64,000 bases of DNA from Aquimarina sp. MMG016 (GTDB lineage Bacteria > Bacteroidota > Bacteroidia > Flavobacteriales > Flavobacteriaceae), in assembly GCF_018100805.1 (NCBI RefSeq), contig NZ_JAGJEA010000018.1, positions 28,925 to 92,924 on the forward strand. The letters run 5' to 3'. Below are positions 56,523 to 63,798 of the stretch, piece after piece. Position 1 is the first letter of the stretch. Every line of letters begins with the position of its first letter. A program made the position numbers and the translations under genes. Under the pieces are notes generated by a model that saw only the letters and a program-made list of their open reading frames with translations, did not search any database and was not told the DNA's origin.

Positions 56523-56699
56523 GTTTTACAACATTATATATGAAATCAGGGCAAAGTTAGTGTTTAATAGAAAGGTCATTTCCTTTTTGCGTTAGCGCTA
56601 GATTTTTATAAGTTTAAAAAGAAATAAAAATGCGCAGATAGATCAATTGGTTCAGGTATGTTTACCTTGCTCCGATTCATATATTTAGCGTTACCACCA
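56523..56699 (+). repeat. attC-like site 1 (family A)
   Basis: Opens with GTTTTACAAC and closes with GTTACCACC. Terminal arms TATATATGAAATCAGGGCAA and its partner (TTGCTCCGATTCATATAT, 56667-56684) pair over about 17 bp with one extra A in the left arm, resembling the extrahelical base of attC hairpins. Family A sites (1, 2, 7, 8) share most of their roughly 170 bp. Confidence 0.7.
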
Positions 56700-56702
56700 A
56701 TT

Positions 56703-57653
56703 ATGAAATACCTTTTTCTAACAATCCTATTTTTTTTTGGTATTAACATCCTTTTGGGGCAGACCAAAACTGCAAAGGAATTGGTGGAAGAACTAGCGGA
56801 CAAAAACCTATTAATGGAGGAATTGACCAATTATGCGAAAAATAATATAAATAATAATAAAGAGCGTGCACGATTCTTCTATTATTGGATTAGTAAAAAC
56901 ATCCAATATGATTATGAAATGTTGGACAGACTTAAAAAAGAAAGTTGGACCAATGAGGACAGCAACCATAATGCAAATCCTTTTCTGGTATTTGAAAAAA
57001 GGAGTGCAGTATGTGGAGGATATTCTGTATTATACAAATGGTTTATGGACAAAATGGAGATTGAAAATGAAATAATTCTTGGACATATTAGACATATAAC
57101 AAATCAAACAGTAGAACCAGATTTAGATACAGGTTTTGGTCATGCTTGGAATGCTTTAAGAATAAACGATTCATGGTTAATAGTTGATTCGACTTGGGCG
57201 AAACAATTTGAAACTAATGTCCCTGATTTCTATTTTGATATTAGTCCAGAAAATGCAATTATCACTCACTATCCCTCCGAAAATAAATGGCAATTGTTAG
57301 AAAAACCTATGTCATTAGAAGAGTTTAATAACTCTCAATATATTGACCCTTTGTATTTTTTGACTGGATTCACCGAAAAACCAAGCTTAAAACAGGATGA
57401 AAAATTTTATTATTTCGTTTATAAAAATAATCCAAATAGAAACTGGCTTGTGAGATTAGGCTTTGGAACTGACAGTATTAATTATGAACCAGTTCCCGGA
57501 ATAGATGTTATTGAACAAGATGGTTATACATACTATAGGTTTGACAAAAAACACATATCTGAAAAGGCTGCCTTTAAAGTGGATTTGAATAATTTCAACG
57601 AAAAAGAGCAGACCTTTACCCTTTATGAGAACATAATATTATTCAAAATATAA
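56703..57653 (+). CDS. Cassette 2: exported transglutaminase-like protein
   Basis: 316 aa from the ATG at 56703, 13 bp after the cassette boundary. The longer frame starts inside the upstream repeat. Signal peptide MKYLFLTILFFFGINILLG. The transglutaminase/protease triad is readable as C104 (SAVCGGYS), H147 (GFGHAWN) and D162 (LIVDSTW), with RFFYYWISKNIQYDYE before it as in the kyphoscoliosis-peptidase-like group. The C-terminal half is beta-rich. Probably an extracytoplasmic peptide or cell-wall-acting enzyme. Confidence 0.82.
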   Translation: MKYLFLTILFFFGINILLGQTKTAKELVEELADKNLLMEELTNYAKNNINNNKERARFFYYWISKNIQYDYEMLDRLKKESWTNEDSNHNANPFLVFEKRSAVCGGYSVLYKWFMDKMEIENEIILGHIRHITNQTVEPDLDTGFGHAWNALRINDSWLIVDSTWAKQFETNVPDFYFDISPENAIITHYPSENKWQLLEKPMSLEEFNNSQYIDPLYFLTGFTEKPSLKQDEKFYYFVYKNNPNRNWLVRLGFGTDSINYEPVPGIDVIEQDGYTYYRFDKKHISEKAAFKVDLNNFNEKEQTFTLYENIILFKI

Positions 57654-57660
57654 AATAACT

Positions 57661-57833
57661 GGTGGTAACATTATATGAAATCAGAGCAATTTAGCGATAG
57701 ACCAAAAGGTCATTTCCTTTTTACGAAAGCGCTAGATTTTTATAAATTAAGCAAGAAATAAAAATGCGCAGATATATCGATTGGTTCTGGCTTACTTGCC
57801 TTGCTCCAATTCATATATTTGGCGTTATGCATA
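57661..57833 (+). repeat. attC-like site 2 (family A)
   Basis: Opens with GGTGGTAAC (complement of cassette 2's start) and closes with GTTATGCATA, which begins cassette 3. Arms ATATGAAATCAGAGCAA and TTGCTCCAATTCATATAT. Contains the repeated GCGCTAGA block shared with sites 1, 7 and 8. Confidence 0.72.
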
Positions 57834-57855
57834 AGTCAAAATCATCAAAACACAT

Positions 57856-58821
57856 ATGATAAGCAAATCGCAGTACTTAAGAGAGAGAAAAACTGAAGTA
57901 ATTGAAATTATACAATTTTTTCTTTCTAAGTCACTTAATCCTGAATTGCACAAAAGTATAGTTTCATTTTTCACGAAAAAAGGAGAGCAAAAATTGGCTC
58001 ATAGAATAGGAATGGGTTTGTTTTCTTCAATGGATTTTGGAGAATACCAAGGAGGTGCAGAATTTCTTTTAGTCAATCACGTATTGAATATATTGGTTGA
58101 CAATTCTCTTATTACCAAAATGGACATGCTTTTTCCTAATGAGAATCTCTATCAGGCAAATACAGCAGTCGCAAAAGCCGCCAATGAATTCGGAGCAATA
58201 GAAAACCTTGTTTTTGGTTTTGAACATATCGCAAATAGATACAGTAATTCCGTATTCAAAATTGAAAATACAGCTTCAAATGACGATAAGGACATAGGAA
58301 CTGGGTTCTTAACCTCAGTATATGGAAGACAGTTAATTATTACGAATAATCATGTTGTCTCGAATTTTAAGAAAATTAGATTATTTACCAAAAACGATAT
58401 GGAGTTAGAATTCAAGGTTTCTGTTTTGAATGAGGAATTGGATATAGCAATTCTTGAGCTTAAAACTCCAATTAGTTCAGACAATTTAAATTTCAACGAG
58501 GTGCCAAACTTGCTTTCGGATATAATAACGATTGGATATCCGTCTATTCCAATGGCCAAAGAGGCGTATCAAGTTTGCCATAGGGGAGAAATAAACTCAC
58601 ATATTGAAGATTATAGAGGAAATAATCTCTTCTTGATTTCGGCAAAAACATCCACTGGAAATAGTGGTTCTCCTATAATTGATGAAAGAGGTTTGGTTTT
58701 AGGTATACTTACAAGGGAACTTTATGAAAAAGATGCTCTTCTTTCAAAAGGGAAACTACCCTACTATGCTGTAATACCATCGAACGTAATATTAAAAATT
58801 ATTAAGGAGGCCTATGCATAA
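57856..58821 (+). CDS. Cassette 3: trypsin-like serine protease with N-terminal helical domain
   Basis: 321 aa, no signal peptide, so cytoplasmic. Residues about 135-320 are a trypsin-fold protease with the triad His in ITNNHVVSNF, Asp in ELDIAILELK and Ser in STGNSGSPIID. The first 130 residues are helical (EVIEIIQFFLSKSLNPELHK) and resemble small adaptor domains that recruit proteases in bacterial conflict systems. That likeness is only by layout. The stop codon TAA lies inside TATGCATAAC, the opening of its attC-like site. Cytoplasmic trypsin-like proteases in cassettes fit a defence role (inference). Confidence 0.85.
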   Translation: MISKSQYLRERKTEVIEIIQFFLSKSLNPELHKSIVSFFTKKGEQKLAHRIGMGLFSSMDFGEYQGGAEFLLVNHVLNILVDNSLITKMDMLFPNENLYQANTAVAKAANEFGAIENLVFGFEHIANRYSNSVFKIENTASNDDKDIGTGFLTSVYGRQLIITNNHVVSNFKKIRLFTKNDMELEFKVSVLNEELDIAILELKTPISSDNLNFNEVPNLLSDIITIGYPSIPMAKEAYQVCHRGEINSHIEDYRGNNLFLISAKTSTGNSGSPIIDERGLVLGILTRELYEKDALLSKGKLPYYAVIPSNVILKIIKEAYA

Positions 58822-58946
58822 CACAGTGTATAGCCCATTGCGGCTAATTTCCTTAAACGTAATTGATCGCAATTTGCTATCTTTCGGTTATGGCGGAAAA
58901 TCATAGCTGATTTTCCGCAACAAGCCATATACAAACCGTTATGGGC
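58813..58946 (+). repeat. attC-like site 3 (family B)
   Basis: Opens TATGCATAAC and closes GTTATGGGC. Arms GTGTATAGCCCATTGCGG and CCGCAACAAGCCATATAC. An inner hairpin, GCGGAAAATCA with TGATTTTCCGC, sits in the right half. Confidence 0.7.
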
Positions 58947-58972
58947 AAGTTAAACACCATACAATTATCAGA

Positions 58973-59572
58973 ATGAATTACAGAGAATTTGCAGATAAAA
59001 TAATCGAACTGAAAAATACTGATTTGGAATTTCGTGAAAAACTAATTGAAAGTGGAAAACTTGATGAAGGCTACAATAAAGAAATGGCTGAAATTCACAA
59101 CAGAAATGCAAAAACTCTAAATGAAATAATAAACAAAATAGGTTATCCGACAGTTGACAAAGTTGGTAAAGAAGCAAGTGAAGCAACTTGGTTAATAATA
59201 CAACATTCTATCGGACAACCTAACTTTATGAAAAAGTGTGTAAAACTATTAGAAATTGCTGTTCATCAAAATAAAGCCAATTCAAAAAATTTAGCGTACT
59301 TGACTGACCGTATAGCAGTTTTTGAGAATAAACCACAACTTTATGGAACTCAATTTGATTGGGATGAAAGCGGAGAATTGAGCCCTAATATTTTTGATGA
59401 CTTGAAAAAAGTGAATCAAAGACGAAAATCCATTGGACTTAATTCAATTGAAGAACAAACTAAAATTATAAGAAAACAAGCTAAAAATAATGAACAATCG
59501 CCACCGACAGACTTAAAAAAAAGAAAACAGGAAATTGAGGAATGGAAAAAAACTGTTGGTTGGACAGAATAA
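58973..59572 (+). CDS. Cassette 4: DUF6624-like protein
   Basis: 199 aa soluble protein. The pattern matches DUF6624: YPTVDKVGKEASEATWLIIQHS, then NLAYLTDRIAVFENKPQLYGTQF (split), and NQRRKSIGLNSIEEQ. The first 65 residues are helical and charged. DUF6624 proteins are frequent in bacterial accessory regions and have no established role. The attC-like site opens 6 bp after the stop. Confidence 0.75.
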   Translation: MNYREFADKIIELKNTDLEFREKLIESGKLDEGYNKEMAEIHNRNAKTLNEIINKIGYPTVDKVGKEASEATWLIIQHSIGQPNFMKKCVKLLEIAVHQNKANSKNLAYLTDRIAVFENKPQLYGTQFDWDESGELSPNIFDDLKKVNQRRKSIGLNSIEEQTKIIRKQAKNNEQSPPTDLKKRKQEIEEWKKTVGWTE

Positions 59573-59577
59573 AACCA

Positions 59578-59858
59578 GCCCATAACAACGTATCCTATGA
59601 AAAGCTCCAGTCCAGTTCTCTAAAGATAATTAATATGGATTTTGATGCTTAATCGGAAGTTTAAAGTTTTAATCCAAGCCTGCCAAATCTTTTGATTTGG
59701 CTTTAAAATGAAAAGATAAAACAAAATAAAAAGTTTTGGCTAAGTCCTTAATCGAAAGGTCAGTTTGTTTTAATCCCGTACTAACCATAGTCGAGATGTT
59801 GTGGCACATATTGACTCGTCCTGAATAAAGGCTACATAATTCTAAACAGTTATGTATA
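59578..59858 (+). repeat. attC-like site 4 (long, family C)
   Basis: Opens GCCCATAAC and closes GTTATGTATA. It is about 280 bp. Its core from 59682 to about 59806 (hairpin GCCAAATC/GATTTGGC first) recurs at 63870-63990 in site 9 with few changes. The paired terminal arms are weaker than in the other families. Confidence 0.55.
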
Positions 59859-59861
59859 AAA

Positions 59862-60308
59862 ATGATAGAGTACTTAGACGTTACAGCGAATTGGAGAAAT
59901 AAGGAATATCTTAATTTACCTGTAGAACAGTTCATAGAAACAATTGACAAAGCAATAAATTTAGGATTTTCGTTAGCGTGGGATGGAGATATTGGGCCTG
60001 ATGGTGGCTTTAAAGATAATGGCTACGTCACTTTGAAGGGTGAATATGAAACACTTGCTAAAATAACTCAAAAAGAACGCCAAAGTGCATTCAACCGCCA
60101 GACAACACAAGATGAGTACAATATGCATTTAGTTGGTGTAACATACGATAGCAGCGGTGAGAAGTTTTATATACTTAAAAACACTTGGGGAAGTAACCGG
60201 GGAATAGATGAACTATGGTACTTATCAGAAAATTATTTTAGGCTGAGAACTATTTCGGTCACGGTTCACAGAGATGGTATTTATGGACCGAAAACAATTA
60301 CAAATTAG
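59862..60308 (+). pseudogene. Cassette 5, first gene: C-terminal fragment of a C1/bleomycin-hydrolase-like peptidase
   Basis: 148 aa. It reads as the C-terminal third of a papain-fold peptidase of the C1B type: FSLAWDGDIGPDGG, then NMHLVGVTYDSSGEKFYILKN (His region) and KNTWGSNRGIDELWYLSE (Asn-Trp-Gly region). The N-terminal part with the catalytic cysteine is missing, and translation would begin 13 bases after the cassette boundary. It is therefore a truncated, probably inactive gene, consistent with cassette 5 being a deletion fusion. Confidence 0.65.
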
Positions 60309-60347
60309 AAAATAGTCTTTAATTTTTTTAAAAGAGTTTAATATATT

Positions 60348-61055
60348 ATGACGAAAGCAATCAGCAAAAATAAAACTATAATCGTTTTCATACTCACAAT
60401 TTTATTAGGTTATGTATTGTTTATTATTCCAGATATATTCTTTGGCGTTACCAAAATAAATGGTGGGAAGATTGGAATAAATTTACTATGGATGGCTTTA
60501 TTTCAATTTTTCTCAATTACAGCCTTGCTTTATGCTTCACTAAAAATCTTAAAAAAGAACTTTAGTTATATAGGTCTAAAGTTTGTTAACATAAAAAAGG
60601 ATATCCTATTAGGTCTTGTATTTGGAGCGTTATGGACTATGCTTCAATTTTTACTCATAATACCAAATACAGGCGGAATAAACCGACCAGACATTAATGG
60701 AATGTTGGGAATGTATGATGGTAGTTTAACAGGGACCCTTTCGTTTATTGCATTGGGAGTAATTGGTGGTGGAGTTACAGAAGAACTTTTTAATAGAGGA
60801 TACTTCATTAGTGTGCTTAAAGATGTCTTTAAAAACCCAAAAGTAGGATTATGGTTTTCTGCAATTTTATCTATTATGATATTTTCAATCGGTCATATGC
60901 CAGTTACATTAATGGATTGGTTTGATATATTAATTCCGACTATTATGTACACTTTATTATTCTTAATAACCCAACGGTTGACAGCTTCAATAGTAGCTCA
61001 CGGAATTTACAATTTGACTGCAATTATTTTAACTTATTACATTTACTATAATTAA
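60348..61055 (+). CDS. Cassette 5, second gene: CPBP-family intramembrane metalloprotease
   Basis: 235 aa, about seven hydrophobic helices. ABI/CPBP motifs are present: EELFNRG (the EExxxR catalytic motif), FSIGHM and AHGIYNLTA (His ligands). The family includes CAAX-prenyl-protease-like enzymes and bacteriocin self-immunity proteins. It starts 39 bp after the peptidase fragment with no attC-like site between, and is complete. A natural cassette of its own in origin (inference). Confidence 0.85.
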   Translation: MTKAISKNKTIIVFILTILLGYVLFIIPDIFFGVTKINGGKIGINLLWMALFQFFSITALLYASLKILKKNFSYIGLKFVNIKKDILLGLVFGALWTMLQFLLIIPNTGGINRPDINGMLGMYDGSLTGTLSFIALGVIGGGVTEELFNRGYFISVLKDVFKNPKVGLWFSAILSIMIFSIGHMPVTLMDWFDILIPTIMYTLLFLITQRLTASIVAHGIYNLTAIILTYYIYYN

Positions 61056-61060
61056 AAAAC

Positions 61061-61194
61061 GTGTCAACGTGTATAACTCATTGTTAGTAAAGACTTACTT
61101 ACAAAAATCCTCGTGGATTTTCTATTCGGTTTGTATTTGCTAATTTAGTTGTTCAAACACGTAACGGAATCATACACGAACACGTTATCTCTTA
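61061..61194 (+). repeat. attC-like site 5 (family B)
   Basis: Opens GTGTCAAC and closes GTTATCTCTTA. Arms GTGTATAACTCATTGTTA and its near-partner at 61155-61180 (CATACAC). Its opening does not complement the start of cassette 5 (GTTATGTATA), unlike the others. Confidence 0.6.
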
Positions 61195-61700
61195 TTAAAA
61201 AATTAAAAGACCTGAAAGTAATATTAGAAAATAGAGCAAAAGCATTTATTATTGATTATCTGATTATGGCAGTAATCGGATTTATAATTTTCTCACTAAC
61301 TTCTGATTTGTTCATTTCAATGATGATTGTTTATCCAATTACAATGAATAAAGATTTTCTAAATGGAAAGAGTATTGGTAAACGAATGTTCGGAATTCAA
61401 GTACAGAATCTGACTGATCAAAAAGCGGATGAATGGAAAAGCTCGTTACGGAATTTTTTACCAATTATACCAATCGATTTGATTTTCACACTTGTTAGTC
61501 CAACACAAAGAATCGGAGATAGAATTGCGGACACAAAAATCGGAATCGAGACTGAACAAAATTTAAAAACTATTGGTTCGGAATTAAAAAATTATAAGGT
61601 AAATAAAGAGTTAGTTTTCGAATTAATATTCGGAATTATCAATATTTATGGACTTTTATGGCTTTATGGATTCTTATTTACAAATATAATGATAGGATAA
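61149..61700 (+). CDS. Cassette 6: RDD-family membrane protein with no normal start
   Basis: 183 codons from a TTG at 61149, the only standard start, which lies inside the upstream attC-like site. After the boundary at 61184 the frame enters as TTA TCT CTT ATT with no ATG, GTG or TTG before the RDD domain (ENRAKAFIIDYLIMAVIGF, GKSIGKRMFGIQVQNLTD, TQRIGDRIADTKIGIE). Either a rare start is used, translation begins in the repeat, or the original start was lost when the cassette moved. Two to three membrane helices. RDD proteins are of varied, mostly unknown function. Confidence 0.65.
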   Translation: MFKHVTESYTNTLSLIKKLKDLKVILENRAKAFIIDYLIMAVIGFIIFSLTSDLFISMMIVYPITMNKDFLNGKSIGKRMFGIQVQNLTDQKADEWKSSLRNFLPIIPIDLIFTLVSPTQRIGDRIADTKIGIETEQNLKTIGSELKNYKVNKELVFELIFGIINIYGLLWLYGFLFTNIMIG

Positions 61701-61849
61701 AGATATATAACCCATTGCATCAGAACTCTTTACTTCGGAAAGCTCAGCATAAGTAACGGAATTCATTGCAGAGTTACTACCTTGGCGACTTATGGGAATA
61801 TTTCCGTTGGAAAATTCCGCAACAAGCCATACACAGAACGTTACAGCAC
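61694..61849 (+). repeat. attC-like site 6 (family B)
   Basis: Opens near GGATAA (partial complement of GTTATCTC) and closes GTTACAGCAC. Arms TATATAACCCATTGC and CCGCAACAAGCCATACAC, as in site 3. An inner pair GGAATT..AATTCC flanks the right arm. Confidence 0.6.
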
Positions 61850-61851
61850 AT

Positions 61852-62376
61852 ATGATAAAAAAAGAAATATTTCCATTACTGATTTGTATACTTCTCCTAC
61901 TCTACTCAATTGGAATTACACTTTTGACGGATTATATACTGAATTACAAACATTATATTGGATTAGTGTTAATTGGAGTTTCGACAATACTCTACTTTAA
62001 GAATAAAAAACTTTTTGTTTATGTATTCGGATTAACATTGATACTAGGAATTATAAGTATAATCGATATTTATTATTGGAGTATTGCATTCAACATTGGA
62101 CCTATTAATTTCAATCCAATATTTTTGGCTTTATTAATTACATTCCTTGTTTTAAATAAAAAACAACTAAACGAAATGTTTCCTGAAAAAAAGTTGACGG
62201 AACAAGATTTGACGGATAAAAATCTAGAAACGAAAAAGCTAATTGAGGTTTATCAACGAAAGTTCCAATCAAAACCTGAATCGGAATTGAAACGTATTGC
62301 GGATGAAAATAGTGGTTATGTAAACGAAGCAAAAAACGCAGCACAACGTATTTTAAAAACAAAAAACGTGCTGTAA
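61852..62376 (+). CDS. Cassette 7: membrane protein of unknown function
   Basis: 174 aa from the ATG at 61852 (the longer frame begins inside the repeat). Four hydrophobic helices in the first 105 residues (FPLLICILLLLYSIGITLL, YIGLVLIGVSTILYF, VFGLTLILGIISIIDIYYW, FLALLITFLVLN), then a charged helical tail with KRIADENSGYVNEAKNAAQR. This tail pattern is common on small flavobacterial membrane proteins. The stop overlaps the attC-like opening GTGCTGTAAC. Confidence 0.72.
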   Translation: MIKKEIFPLLICILLLLYSIGITLLTDYILNYKHYIGLVLIGVSTILYFKNKKLFVYVFGLTLILGIISIIDIYYWSIAFNIGPINFNPIFLALLITFLVLNKKQLNEMFPEKKLTEQDLTDKNLETKKLIEVYQRKFQSKPESELKRIADENSGYVNEAKNAAQRILKTKNVL

Positions 62377-62571
62377 CATTATATATGAAATCAGAGCAAT
62401 TTAGCGCTAGATCAAAAGGTCATTTCCTTTTTGCAATGGCGCTAGATTTTTATAAATTAAACCTACCTACCTTGCGGATGGCAGGCAGGCAAGAAATAAA
62501 AATGCGCAGATAAATCAATTGGTTAAGGCTTGTTTGCCTTGCTCCGATTCATATATTTGGCGTTACTATTA
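62368..62571 (+). repeat. attC-like site 7 (family A, with 28-bp insert)
   Basis: Opens GTGCTGTAAC and closes GTTACTATTA. Arms and internal blocks as in site 2. The 28 bp at 62461-62488 are absent from sites 1 and 2 and form an imperfect palindrome. Confidence 0.72.
62461..62488. repeat. 28-bp palindromic insert in attC-like site 7
   Basis: ACCTACCTACCTTGCGGATG then GCAGGCAG. Site 2 reads straight across from TAAATTAA to GCAAGAAATAA where this sequence sits here, and site 8 has the same insert at 63133-63160. Confidence 0.5.
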
Positions 62572-62580
62572 ACTTAAAAA

Positions 62581-63042
62581 ATGAGCAAGCTGAATATCTC
62601 AAAATCTGAAAAAATAAAAATATTCTTAAATGAATATTACTTTGGTTATGGAATTTTCTATTCTATTTTAAGAATTGTATGTGGGCCTCTTATATTATTA
62701 ATGGGATTAAATCAATACTTTGACGAGAGTGCTAAATTCGGAACCAATTACTCTGGAATTTTTATAATTTTTGGAATTTATTATATTCTGAGACCTTTAA
62801 TCACAATTTTAACTAAGAATTCGTGGTTCGAAAACTTTGATCTTGATTATTCCATAGAACCTGAAAAAATAATTATCAAATCTGACAAAAGTAAATCGGA
62901 ATTAGACTACTCAGAACTGGATAAAATTCTAAAAAGAAAATCATATTTTGCTTTAAAAACTAAATCCAAACAAGGAATTTATTTACCGATTAAAAGCTTG
63001 AACCAAGCCGAAGTTAAAATTCTGGACGGACTAAAACACTAA
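62581..63042 (+). CDS. Cassette 8: membrane protein of unknown function
   Basis: 153 aa. Two hydrophobic helices (GIFYSILRIVCGPLILLMGL and GIFIIFGIYYILRPLITILT), then a short soluble beta part (LDYSIEPEKIIIKSDKSKSE, FALKTKSKQGIYLPIKSLNQ). Resembles cassette 1 in layout (two helices then PH-like strands), perhaps a related family. Starts 18 bp after the boundary. Confidence 0.72.
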   Translation: MSKLNISKSEKIKIFLNEYYFGYGIFYSILRIVCGPLILLMGLNQYFDESAKFGTNYSGIFIIFGIYYILRPLITILTKNSWFENFDLDYSIEPEKIIIKSDKSKSELDYSELDKILKRKSYFALKTKSKQGIYLPIKSLNQAEVKILDGLKH

Positions 63043-63242
63043 TGGTAACATTATATATAAAATCAGAGCAATTTAGTGCTAGATCGAAAGGCCATTTCCT
63101 TTTTGCAGTGGCGCTAGATTTTTATAAATTAAACCTACCTACCTGGCGGATGGCAGGCAGGCAAGAAATAAAAATGGGCAGATAAATAGATTGGTTTAAG
63201 CTTGCTTGCCTTGCTCCGATTCAGATATTTCGCATTAGCAAC
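63040..63242 (+). repeat. attC-like site 8 (family A, with 28-bp insert)
   Basis: Opens TAATGGTAAC (TAA is the stop of cassette 8) and closes ATTAGCAAC, the only site ending in ATTA instead of GTTA. Cassette 9 ends in GTTGCTAAT, so the complementary partner carries the matching change. Confidence 0.7.
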
Positions 63243-63256
63243 AAGCAAAACACACG

Positions 63257-63790
63257 ATGCAAGATTACATTGATTTAGCAGAAAAAAATGGAGTCACTTT
63301 ATTGAGTAAAGGGATCTGTCAGTTTTGCGGTGCAAATACAAAACGTGGAATTCACGAATGCTTAGAAATTTTCAATCTTGGATTTCAAAAAATTGATTTT
63401 TCAAATATTGAAAATCACATATATAGATTTCTGATTGTTGATGCACATACATTACAACATCCAGAAATTCACGGTAGGTGGAATAATCATTTTCACCTGT
63501 CAAGGCTTCATTTGATTTTTGAATACGGCATAAAATGGACTTATGAACTTTCACCAAAACTTAGTGAATATCTAAATAAATACAAAGTTCATAAACAGAA
63601 TGAGTATCTGGACCCTCCTGAAATACTTAAAAGAGGAAATATTACAACGACAGATATTAAAGATAAATCAACTAACGAAACTGAATGTAAAGATTTGATA
63701 AAAAAGTGGGCATTAGATGTATATTGTAAATGGAGTAATTCTCATAATGTAGTAGATGAAATTGCTAAAGAATTTTTAAATCGGAAATAG
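63257..63790 (+). CDS. Cassette 9: DUF5946-like protein
   Basis: 177 aa soluble protein with an N-terminal Cys pair (CQFCGA) and a DUF5946 pattern, VDAHTLQHPEIHGRWNNHFHLSRLHLIFE (split by usage: QHPEIHG, HLSRLHL). The His/Cys content suggests a metal-binding small enzyme or sensor. Function unknown. Starts 22 bp after the boundary; its attC-like site opens 8 bp after the stop. Confidence 0.72.
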   Translation: MQDYIDLAEKNGVTLLSKGICQFCGANTKRGIHECLEIFNLGFQKIDFSNIENHIYRFLIVDAHTLQHPEIHGRWNNHFHLSRLHLIFEYGIKWTYELSPKLSEYLNKYKVHKQNEYLDPPEILKRGNITTTDIKDKSTNETECKDLIKKWALDVYCKWSNSHNVVDEIAKEFLNRK

Positions 63791-63798
63791 AAAAGCAA

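Noticed and set aside
56523..63242. The repeated blocks at 56.5, 57.7, 62.4 and 63.0 kb as a CRISPR array
   Set aside because: Repeats are about 170-200 bp, separated by whole genes, and imperfect. CRISPR repeats are 20-50 bp with similar-sized spacers.
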